Assembly: GCA_002305125.1 (NCBI GenBank)
Contig: DBQG01000002.1
Coordinates: forward strand, 9,838 to 18,861
Reading direction: 5' to 3'
DNA from: Patescibacteria group bacterium UBA1400
Lineage (GTDB): Bacteria; Patescibacteriota; Microgenomatia; UBA1400
DNA length: 9,024 nt
Position numbers and translations under genes: made by a program. Position 1 is the first letter of the stretch. Each line of letters begins with the position of its first letter. This document shows positions 1 to 5,950 of this stretch, piece after piece. The notes under the pieces are model-generated. The model was not told the origin of the DNA and ran no database searches. It worked only from the letters and a program-made list of their open reading frames with translations.

Positions 1-156
1 AATCATTGTTATGATGCAAGAAGAAGGAATGCTCGACTGCTTAATCATGGAGAAGATAAAACTTTGCAGCTAATAGTAAGGGGAGAGATGTGTAATTTGT
101 TTGATGACTGGATGGCTCAAGAACTTTATCAGGGATGGGACTTGTTAAGAGCTTAA
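1..156 (+). CDS. C-terminal fragment of an unidentified protein (51 codons, 5' end outside the window)
   Basis: Frame 1 is open from the window edge to a TAA at 154-156 and encodes 51 residues ending in DDWMAQELYQGWDLLRA. I do not recognise the family. Support for coding comes from the frame running straight into a terminator-like hairpin that overlaps the stop codon, and from an ordinary mix of charged, aromatic and hydrophobic residues. Against it, an opening of this length can occur by chance in AT-rich DNA, and frame 2 is also open at the edge until a TAA at 71-73. If real, this gene points towards the minus-strand operon and ends about 50 bp from it. No motif, membrane segment or catalytic residue can be assigned. 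Confidence 0.42.
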   Translation, partial: NHCYDARRRNARLLNHGEDKTLQLIVRGEMCNLFDDWMAQELYQGWDLLRA

Positions 157-185
157 AACTTTTTCAAGCACAAAAGCTCTTTTTT
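147..185 (+). terminator. Rho-independent terminator of the plus-strand partial gene
   Basis: AAGAGCTT at 147-154 and AAGCTCTT at 174-181 form a perfect 8-bp stem around a 19-nt loop. The right arm runs into six T residues at 180-185. The stem includes the first base of the TAA stop at 154-156. The T-tract follows the stem only in the plus direction. Read on the minus strand, the stem is followed by TTAACAAG, so it would be at best a weak terminator for the converging operon that ends at 203. Confidence 0.6.
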
Positions 186-202
186 CCGGATTTTAAGTTT
201 AA

Positions 203-532
203 TTATCTTACCATGCTTCCTGGTTTTAGTTTTGTTTCCGGAGAAAGCATAACAGGTTTACCCTTTTCATCTGCGGCTATAATCATGCCCTGGCTTTCAT
301 AACCCTGAAACACCTGCGGCTTTATATTTGTCAAAATCGGTATCTGTTTGCCTTCTAAAACTTTAAGATCTTCATAATATCTGGCAATACCGGCTATAAT
401 TTGCCTTTCTTCTGTTCCCAAATCTACGGTCAGTTTTACCAGTTTTTCCGTATCTTCAAGCTTTTCAGCTTTTTTAATTGTCCCGATTCTGATATCAAGC
501 TTTTTAAAATCAGCAAAACTTATCTTGGTCAT
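203..532 (-). CDS. Free-standing tRNA-binding OB-fold protein (MetRS C-terminal / Trbp111 / CsaA-like)
   Basis: The 109-residue protein is a single tRNA-binding OB-fold domain, the module found at the C terminus of many methionyl-tRNA synthetases and as the free proteins Trbp111 and CsaA. Visible family features are FKKLDIRIGTI (9-19), EKLVKLTVDLG (29-39), RQIIAGIARYY (43-53), a GK turn at 61-62, TNIKP (68-72) and the strongly conserved G-ES-QGMIIAA segment (77-87). Family members form dimers that bind the outside of the tRNA elbow. The length fits a stand-alone domain and no MetRS catalytic region is fused or visible nearby, so it may act in trans with a MetRS encoded elsewhere. The CsaA-type chaperone role is less likely on wording of the motifs but not excluded. 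It is the last gene of the minus-strand run, 43 bp after its neighbour. No Shine-Dalgarno motif precedes the ATG at 532. Confidence 0.92.
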   Translation of the reverse strand: MTKISFADFKKLDIRIGTIKKAEKLEDTEKLVKLTVDLGTEERQIIAGIARYYEDLKVLEGKQIPILTNIKPQVFQGYESQGMIIAADEKGKPVMLSPETKLKPGSMVR

Positions 533-561
533 AATTATTTTTTTGTTGCTAAAATATTTCT

Positions 562-589
562 TTTTAGTAAAAACATCATTTTACTAAAA
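562..589 (-). repeat. Perfect 11-bp inverted repeat on the stop codon of the exported-protein gene
   Basis: TTTTAGTAAAA at 562-572 and TTTTACTAAAA at 579-589 are exact reverse complements separated by 6 nt. In the minus-strand transcript the hairpin covers the last codons and the TGA stop (576-578) of the exported-protein gene, 30 bases before the next start codon at 532. No T-tract follows in either direction, so it does not look like a classic terminator. A second, shorter pairing is possible: the distal CTAAAA can instead pair with TTTTAG lying closer to the next gene, around 549-567. The two structures exclude each other. Possible roles are 3'-end protection, processing or modulation of read-through into the tRNA-binding protein gene. 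Confidence 0.55.
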
Positions 590-1400
590 CAAAGGTGGTA
601 AGCCTGTCTACCTGGGCCTGAGCCTGACCTTCTTCTACTTCTGTTTTATACTCCATCCATTCCTGTTCCTGCTCATCCCAACCCATAATTTTTGCTCCGG
701 TCAGATCATCGCTGCTTTTTATGGTTAAAACTGCCTCGTCAAGAATTACAGGCTTATGGGCATAAAAACCATAAGGTTCGGAGATAACCTCTTCTTCAGG
801 CATTTGAGGCAACCCTAGGGTTGAAGCGATAACTACAAACCAGCTGTCATCAAGATCCTGGGTTTCTAAAGTTGCTTTAACATCGTTGGAGGTAAAAACT
901 CCTTCTTTTTCACCGGCATTTTGCAAATTAAAAAAAGTTTTTAAGGCTTCATAATCCTGCTCGTTTTTGTAAAAACGGAGAAGAATATTACCGCTTGCCA
1001 CTCCTTCATCATACTTATACTTGCCCTTAGACTCGCTGCCGAAAAAACCTTCTTTACTAAAAGGTGGCTCTTCTTTGCTAAAATCAATTTGGTGAGAAAA
1101 ACCCTGGATCAAATTGCCCGCCTGATATTCAACATCATACTTTACTTTTTCATAATCCTTTATATTGTCAACTTCCACTGTTATCCAGCTACCTAAATCC
1201 TGGGGCCTGGTTTCACTTTCAGGTTTAATCATAACAAAAGGTCTTTCTTCTAAAGCCAGCTGATTAACCATCTCCAGTTTTGGAGCTTTAGTGCTGGGCC
1301 CAGGAGTCTCTACGTCTTTTTTATTTAAAAATTTAAAACCAGCAAAAGCAGCCACACCTAAAAATAGAACCAGAACTAAAACAGGCAGTATTTTTTTCAT
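576..1400 (-). CDS. Exported, probably membrane-anchored protein of unknown function (274 aa)
   Basis: Not recognised as a named family. MKK at the start is followed by a hydrophobic helix (about residues 4-24), then a Lys/Pro/Thr-rich linker (25-45) and a soluble acidic part. The helix can be an uncleaved anchor or a signal peptide, with a possible signal-peptidase I site after AFA (18-20). There is no cysteine anywhere, so it is not a lipoprotein. Residues about 50-195 alternate hydrophobic and charged residues in a beta-like way. Residues about 218-274 (AVLTIK, GWDEQEQEWMEY, final LTTFVLVK) resemble the closing part of beta-sandwich domains in bacterial surface proteins; this is an impression from pattern only. 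The ATG at 1400 overlaps the glyS stop (ATGA, 1397-1400). It is the only gene here with a convincing Shine-Dalgarno site, so the start is well supported. Confidence 0.85.
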   Translation of the reverse strand: MKKILPVLVLVLFLGVAAFAGFKFLNKKDVETPGPSTKAPKLEMVNQLALEERPFVMIKPESETRPQDLGSWITVEVDNIKDYEKVKYDVEYQAGNLIQGFSHQIDFSKEEPPFSKEGFFGSESKGKYKYDEGVASGNILLRFYKNEQDYEALKTFFNLQNAGEKEGVFTSNDVKATLETQDLDDSWFVVIASTLGLPQMPEEEVISEPYGFYAHKPVILDEAVLTIKSSDDLTGAKIMGWDEQEQEWMEYKTEVEEGQAQAQVDRLTTFVLVK

Positions 1401-2758
1401 TTAAGCTTCTCCTTTAAATAACTTTTAAGTTTTGTTAAGGAAATCCTTACTTGTTTAGTGGTATCTCTGTCTCTGACGGTGATATCTTTTTGCTCTAAAC
1501 TGTCAAAATCTACAGTCAGGCAGAAAGGTGTCCCAATCTCATCCTGGGCATAATAACGCTTGCCAATATTCCCTCTCTCATCCCAGGCAACGGCAAACTC
1601 TTCCAAAAGATCATTAAAAACTTTTTTAGCCATTCTTACAAGTTCAGGTTTGTTTGCCAGTAAAGGAAAAACAGCTGCTTTATAAGGAGCTATAAGAGGA
1701 GAAAGTTTTAAAAACGTTCTTTTATCTTCTTTGGTAAAACTATCAATCAAAATGGTTGTCAGACTTCTGGTAATACCAAAGGTCGGTTCAATTACATGAG
1801 GAATAAACTTCTCTCCTGTATGAGGATCCTGGTAGCGTAAATCCAAACCTGATTTTTCCATATGGTTTTTCAAATCATAATCAGTTCTGTAAGCCACGGC
1901 AAACCACTCTTTAAAACCAAAAGGATATTTATACTCCAAATCTTCTGTCCTTTTAGAGTAATGGGACAACTCTTCTTTTCCATGAGCCCGCCATCTTAAT
2001 TTTTCCTTATTAATCCCTAGTTTTTCTGCAAACTTCTGAGTTTGCTTTTTCCAATACTCAAATTGTTTTTCCCAGTCTTTTTCTTTAATAAAATATTCAA
2101 ACTCTGCCAGATCAAACTCCAGCACCCTAAAGGTAAACTTGCCCATCGTAATCTCATTTCTAAAAGCCTTGCCCACCTGGGCCAAACCAAAAGGAAGAAC
2201 AGGATGTAAAGAGTCAATTACATTTTTAAAGTTAACAAACATTCCCTGAGCCGTTTCTCCTCTTAGATAAGCGGTATTTTTCTCTCCTGAGATAATACCG
2301 ATCTTTGTTTGAAAAAGCAGGTTAAACTGCCTTGGTTTAGTCCAATCAAACTTACCGCAGGCAGGACAAGTAATATGTTCTTTATTAATAATTTCCCAAA
2401 GCTCACTGGGAGTCTTACCCTCAACATTGACATCTTTTAATTTATCTTCAATTAAATGATCGGCCCTACCTCTGAAATGACAGTTAAGACAATCTATTAA
2501 AGTATCGGCAAAACTTTGGGTATGACCTGAAGCTTCCCAGACTTTAGGACTCATCAGAACACTTGTATCCAACCCATAAACATCCTGTCTTTTCTCCACA
2601 AACTCAGACCACCAAAGATCAACCACGTTTTTCCTCAAGCTTGCTCCCAGAGGGCCTAAATCATAAGTATTGGCCAGTCCACCGTAAATCTCAGAACCGA
2701 GGAAAATAAACCCCCTGCGTTTGGACAGCGCCACAACTTCTTTTAATAAGTCAGACAT
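1397..2758 (-). CDS. glyS: Glycine--tRNA ligase, class II, single-chain alpha2 type
   Basis: It charges tRNA-Gly with glycine using ATP in the cytoplasm. The 453 residues match the homodimeric (eukaryotic/Thermus-like) GlyRS, not the alpha2beta2 form of E. coli. The N-terminal catalytic signature is RRGFIFLGSEIYGGLANTYD (14-33), followed by VWEASGHTQSF (73-83). Four cysteines, C90/C93 and C131/C134, form a likely zinc site. RGETAQGMF (166-174) and motif 2 AFRNEI (198-203) follow; EFDLAEFEYF (214-223) matches the glycine-recognition stretch. HVIEPTFGITRSL (321-333) is motif 3. Residues about 350-453 are the anticodon-binding domain (LSPLIAPYKAAVFPL, then VRDRDT). It is slightly shorter than the roughly 500-residue bacterial relatives. 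It overlaps recO by 8 bp and the exported-protein gene by 4 bp. The TGA stop inside an ATGA overlap fits the standard code. Confidence 0.98.
   Translation of the reverse strand: MSDLLKEVVALSKRRGFIFLGSEIYGGLANTYDLGPLGASLRKNVVDLWWSEFVEKRQDVYGLDTSVLMSPKVWEASGHTQSFADTLIDCLNCHFRGRADHLIEDKLKDVNVEGKTPSELWEIINKEHITCPACGKFDWTKPRQFNLLFQTKIGIISGEKNTAYLRGETAQGMFVNFKNVIDSLHPVLPFGLAQVGKAFRNEITMGKFTFRVLEFDLAEFEYFIKEKDWEKQFEYWKKQTQKFAEKLGINKEKLRWRAHGKEELSHYSKRTEDLEYKYPFGFKEWFAVAYRTDYDLKNHMEKSGLDLRYQDPHTGEKFIPHVIEPTFGITRSLTTILIDSFTKEDKRTFLKLSPLIAPYKAAVFPLLANKPELVRMAKKVFNDLLEEFAVAWDERGNIGKRYYAQDEIGTPFCLTVDFDSLEQKDITVRDRDTTKQVRISLTKLKSYLKEKLK
1409..1415 (-). promoter_or_regulatory. Shine-Dalgarno site for the exported-protein gene
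   Basis: On the minus strand AAAGGAG (1415 to 1409) lies 8 nt upstream of the ATG at 1400, inside the last codons of glyS. It fixes the start and suggests that translation is re-initiated independently of the ribosome finishing glyS. No other complete gene in the window has a comparable site. Confidence 0.65.
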
Positions 2759-3281
2759 AAAAGAATTTTAACCTTTTTTCTATTATTTTTTCAATATGCT
2801 TATCTAAAAACTCTTCTTTTAAACTCAGCGGCAAACCAAAGCCGGTAAACTCCAAAAGCTTTATCTTAAACTCAATCCTTAATCTTTTAAGATCAACTGC
2901 CGCTGTCTCCAGCTTTAAAAAAGCGTCTTGTAAAAGATTATAAACCTGGAGGTTTTCCTGTTCTTCCTGCAGCATTCGGTCAATAAGCTCACTTAAATGA
3001 AAAGCCACGGCCACTTTATTTAAATCTTTTTTAAAACCGCCAAAAGTATTTTGCAGCTTAGCTTCAGTAATAACATCAAGACTTTTACCCTTATAAAAAA
3101 ACAGCGCTGATTGGTTAAATAACTCTAAACTGCTTTTTTTTCTTGAGGTTAACTTTCTGATGCCTTTGGCAAGACAGCTTATTTTACCATAATGTTTGGA
3201 AAACACAGTTAAAATCTTATCAGCTTCAGAAAAGTTAATCCTTTTTATGACAATTCCTTCAGTTTTATAAGTTCTTATCAT
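2751..3281 (-). CDS. recO: DNA repair protein RecO, short form without the zinc-finger module
   Basis: RecO helps RecR load RecA onto SSB-covered single-stranded DNA in the RecF pathway. The N-terminal OB-fold shows MIRTYKTEGIVIKRINFSEA (1-20), DKILTVFSKHYGKISCLAKG (21-40) and SLELF (51-55), the usual RecO order. A helical part follows and reaches FKIKLLEFTGFGLPL (138-152). At this point typical RecO continues with a Cys4 zinc site and further helices. Here the chain goes almost directly to a last helix (FLDKHIEKIIEKRLKF, 158-173) that resembles the normal RecO C terminus, so the missing part seems internal. With 176 residues it is clearly shorter than the roughly 240 of E. coli. I chose the ATG at 3281, which shares its A with the upstream TGA stop (TGATG), over the TTG one codon earlier. 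It overlaps glyS by 8 bp and has no evident ribosome-binding site. Confidence 0.88.
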   Translation of the reverse strand: MIRTYKTEGIVIKRINFSEADKILTVFSKHYGKISCLAKGIRKLTSRKKSSLELFNQSALFFYKGKSLDVITEAKLQNTFGGFKKDLNKVAVAFHLSELIDRMLQEEQENLQVYNLLQDAFLKLETAAVDLKRLRIEFKIKLLEFTGFGLPLSLKEEFLDKHIEKIIEKRLKFFYV

Positions 3282-5272
3282 CAAAAAGATGGGTAAGAAA
3301 GCTCTTTATCGGTTATCAGTTTAAACTCTTCTTTCTTATCCTGCATCAAAACGGTATAACTATGGCCAACTGTTCCGGGCTGTTTTTGGATTAACAGCTT
3401 ATAATCTTTAATACTGCCGAGAGTAAGGGGCAGTTTATAAGTTAAAACCACCTTTGCTCTTCCGCCATCACCTCTTAAAGTAAAAAAGCCTTCAAAAACG
3501 GTTTTATCAAGCTCATCATAAGTCTTAATCTCTTCCTCTGAACCGATTCCTTCTATAAGGGTACTGCCCTTAGGCACATAAACTCTAAACCAATTTCTTA
3601 AAATTCCGTTTAAACACAAAGTCCCCACCCTTTCCAGATTACAGTTATCCATTGGTTCGGGATTAGTATAGGTTAAGGTAACTTTTTTCTCAATGCTGCC
3701 GTCATCATTAATAATAACTTCCTGTTCCACTTCATGTTCAACAAACAAGTTTGATTTGGCGCCGCCAAAGTTAGTATCGCTCACATGCAGATAGTCACCG
3801 TCAAATTCTTTTATCCTTCCGGCAGAGTGTAGAATTTCTGCTGCCTGCTGATAATCAGGATTATCAAAGAAATACAATACATGCTTCTCTTCCATCTCCT
3901 GCAAGCCAAGCCTGAAAATGCTGGGCCACATGGCCGAAGGGGTATCAAAAATCTTAGAGATCAGAGTTTTCATCATCGGACCCAAAATGTCTTTTCTGCC
4001 CCTATTAATACCGGCAATCGGAGTATCAACAATGTGCTCCAGTTCGCATACCACCTGCGGAATGTCATGACATCTGGAATCTTTATCCATGCTAAATTCA
4101 CCATAACCGGCTACATTAATAGAACCTAAAATGGTCAGAAAATCTTTTAAAACTTTGGTATCAAGGGCAATAATGCCGTCAACTTCTGCGGCTCCGGGAA
4201 CATCAAGATAATGTTCCTGAAAAGTTTCCATGGAAACTTTAAAGTCAGGAGACAGGTTCATATCCCTTAAATACCAGTAAGGAACAATCCCGGTTCCCAG
4301 ATCGGCTGAAAACAGATATTTTTTAATTGGTTCCGGAGCTTTAACTTTTTTGGTGCTTTTCTCATCCAAAGAGTAAATATCGCTGCTGTCTTCGGGGATT
4401 ATTTTACCTGATTCAACTCTGATGATAGCAAAAGCTGTCATAAAGCCGCCGGTAGGTCTTAACTCCCCGTCGTTTTGCATTATGACCAGGTATTTTTTAG
4501 CTTCAGGATAACCTAAAATCTCGGGCAAGACTTCAAGGGCCGGCTGAGCCTGGGCAATAGTTAAACTGGCACTTTCCGCCGTTGTTTTAGCTGCCACAAT
4601 TCTTTCTCTTACCAGTTGACCTTTAATTGATTTGGGATAATGGTTAGGGTTAACCTGAGAGAGTTGAGTATTAACATCGTTCAGTTTAACCTTAGCCTCC
4701 TCAATTTGGGGGGTAACCTTGTCCAAAGTTTCAATGATCTTAACAATTCTGTCCTCTGCCGTTCCTCCGGCAAAACTTCCCTGGCCTTTAAATCCCAGCA
4801 CATCAGCATAAGGCGTTAAAGATTCAACCATAATCTGGGCCGCTTCAAGCCCTGAGTTGCCGGCTTGCAAAAAAGCCTGGCCGTCAAGATAATAAATCCT
4901 AACTCCGGGAACAAACTTGGTCCAACCAAGCTTTTTATAACTGTTTTGTGCTTCCAGCAGTTTCTCATGAGTAAGTTTTAGCTTCGCTTCAGTTAAAACC
5001 AGATCCTGACTTTTAACCGCCTGCATAGATTCTTGGGCCAAAGCATAAGTAGCCTTAAGATTAGCTAAAACCGGCAGGGCCAGAACAAGCAGGGGAACAA
5101 TAATAATCAAACAAAGAGTAATAAGACCCAAAAAAACACCAAGAGCAATCCTTGCTCCTTTAGGCATATTTTTAAACCGTACCTTTTTAGACTTATCAGC
5201 AGCAACAGGTAAAACGCTAACATCTGATTGCTGTTCGTTTTGAATATTGATTTTTTTTATGTTTTCTACCAT
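3281..5272 (-). CDS. DUF4012 domain-containing membrane-anchored extracytoplasmic protein (663 aa)
   Basis: A basic cytoplasmic tail (1-41; K29, K30, R32, K34, K38, R41) precedes one hydrophobic segment (about 42-70), so the rest should face outwards. Residues about 72-250 are Ala/Leu/Lys-rich helices that could form a coiled-coil stalk. The DUF4012 core follows: YLVIMQNDGELRPTGGF (261-277), a beta-rich part, WYLRDMNLSPDF (333-344) and DGIIALDTKVLKDFLTILG (365-383). The C-terminal part (about 505-663) looks like beta-sandwich. Four cysteines outside the membrane (C401, C409, C544, C553) might form disulfides. The molecular function of DUF4012 is not established to my knowledge. The family is frequent beside glycosyltransferases in Patescibacteria and Actinobacteria. 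It starts inside the sugar-transferase gene (7-bp overlap) and its stop overlaps recO. A weak resemblance to LytR-CpsA-Psr glycan-ligase domains is discussed in the findings. Confidence 0.93.
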   Translation of the reverse strand: MVENIKKINIQNEQQSDVSVLPVAADKSKKVRFKNMPKGARIALGVFLGLITLCLIIIVPLLVLALPVLANLKATYALAQESMQAVKSQDLVLTEAKLKLTHEKLLEAQNSYKKLGWTKFVPGVRIYYLDGQAFLQAGNSGLEAAQIMVESLTPYADVLGFKGQGSFAGGTAEDRIVKIIETLDKVTPQIEEAKVKLNDVNTQLSQVNPNHYPKSIKGQLVRERIVAAKTTAESASLTIAQAQPALEVLPEILGYPEAKKYLVIMQNDGELRPTGGFMTAFAIIRVESGKIIPEDSSDIYSLDEKSTKKVKAPEPIKKYLFSADLGTGIVPYWYLRDMNLSPDFKVSMETFQEHYLDVPGAAEVDGIIALDTKVLKDFLTILGSINVAGYGEFSMDKDSRCHDIPQVVCELEHIVDTPIAGINRGRKDILGPMMKTLISKIFDTPSAMWPSIFRLGLQEMEEKHVLYFFDNPDYQQAAEILHSAGRIKEFDGDYLHVSDTNFGGAKSNLFVEHEVEQEVIINDDGSIEKKVTLTYTNPEPMDNCNLERVGTLCLNGILRNWFRVYVPKGSTLIEGIGSEEEIKTYDELDKTVFEGFFTLRGDGGRAKVVLTYKLPLTLGSIKDYKLLIQKQPGTVGHSYTVLMQDKKEEFKLITDKELSYPSF

Positions 5273-5889
5273 TTTGATATCATTGCCTTTGGAGTTTTAA
5301 GCAAAATGCCCAAATCCTTCCAAAGAGAATGTCTCCTTGCATATTCATAATCCATTTCAACTCTTTTTTTAAAAGGAACCTCATTCCTGCCTGACGTTTG
5401 CCAGGGTCCGGTAATACCTGGTTTAACGGTTAAAATAACTTCGATCATTTTTTTTGTTTCCGGATATTTTTTTGTCTGTTCTTTTATCTCCTGCTTTAAG
5501 TAAGCTCTGGGGCCGATAATACTCATCTCACCTCTAAAAACATTCAAAAGCTGAGGGAACTCATCAATAGTCAGATTCCTTATCACCCTGCCCCATTTGG
5601 TTATTCTGGGGTCATTTTCCAGTTTCCAATCACCCTGCTTAAACTTTTGCAGCAGTTTTTTATTTTTCTTGTAAAGGATCTCATCTGCATTTTCTACCAT
5701 TGTTCTGAATTTGTAAAGCCAAAACTCCCGGCCGCCTTTCCCCATTCTCTTATGAGCATAAAAAACAGGACCCCTGGAATGCAGTTTGGTAATAACAGGA
5801 ACTATAAGCCAAATCGGTAAAAACAAAACTGCCAGAATCATGGCTAAAGTAAGATCTATAATTCTTTTTAAAAGGGCATAACCATTCAT
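5266..5889 (-). CDS. Initiating polyprenyl-phosphate sugar-1-phosphate transferase (bacterial sugar transferase family)
   Basis: The enzyme moves a sugar phosphate from a nucleotide sugar onto undecaprenyl phosphate at the inner face of the membrane, the first step of surface-glycan assembly. At 207 residues it is the minimal, catalytic-domain-only form (as in PglC), without the extra N-terminal membrane helices of WbaP/WcaJ. KRIIDL (8-13) begins one hydrophobic helix with a Pro break at 25, as in the re-entrant membrane helix of the family. GPVFYAHKRMGKGG (40-53) and FWLYKFRTM (56-64) follow. DPRITKWGRVIRNLTIDEFP (93-112) carries the catalytic pair D109-E110, then GEMSIIGPRAY (120-130) and PGITGPWQTSGRN (157-169). 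The sugar cannot be told from sequence. The stop lies 7 bp inside the DUF4012 gene; the upstream GDP-mannose gene is 55 bp away. No Shine-Dalgarno motif is seen before the ATG at 5889. Confidence 0.95.
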   Translation of the reverse strand: MNGYALLKRIIDLTLAMILAVLFLPIWLIVPVITKLHSRGPVFYAHKRMGKGGREFWLYKFRTMVENADEILYKKNKKLLQKFKQGDWKLENDPRITKWGRVIRNLTIDEFPQLLNVFRGEMSIIGPRAYLKQEIKEQTKKYPETKKMIEVILTVKPGITGPWQTSGRNEVPFKKRVEMDYEYARRHSLWKDLGILLKTPKAMISKW

Positions 5890-5926
5890 TTTTATAAATA
5901 TTTTTTAATTTTTAACTTTCCACAAA

Positions 5927-5950
5927 ACTTAAGGAAACCCTAACTTAAGT
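5927..5950 (-). repeat. Small inverted repeat in the 55-bp gap between the guanylyltransferase and sugar-transferase genes
   Basis: ACTTAAG at 5927-5933 and CTTAAGT at 5944-5950 are perfect reverse complements around a 10-nt loop. On the minus strand the hairpin overlaps the TAA stop of the guanylyltransferase gene (5945-5947) and is followed by TTTTGTGG. With an AT-rich 7-bp stem and only four T residues it is at most a weak terminator or attenuator. A variant fold pairs GG with CC inside the loop with a 4-nt bulge. The remaining gap to the ATG at 5889 is A/T-rich and shows no convincing promoter. Confidence 0.4.

Noticed and set aside
2017..2217. 66-codon alternative frame within glyS on the same strand
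   Set aside because: It is out of frame with glyS, which is conserved across this stretch (motif 2 and the glycine-recognition segment).
1397..3283. Possible alternative genetic code with UGA as glycine or tryptophan
   Set aside because: TGA ends several genes exactly at short overlaps with the next start, while tryptophan and glycine use ordinary codons in conserved positions.
3881..4129. 82-codon open frame on the plus strand inside the DUF4012 gene
   Set aside because: It is fully opposite a well-supported conserved region, has no family signal or ribosome-binding site, and is best explained as a shadow of the minus-strand codons.
5890..5944. Possible promoter before the sugar-transferase gene (TTGTGG, then TATTTA or TATAAA)
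   Set aside because: Spacing of 19 to 23 bp is poor, the -35 match is weak, and such A/T strings are frequent in this DNA.
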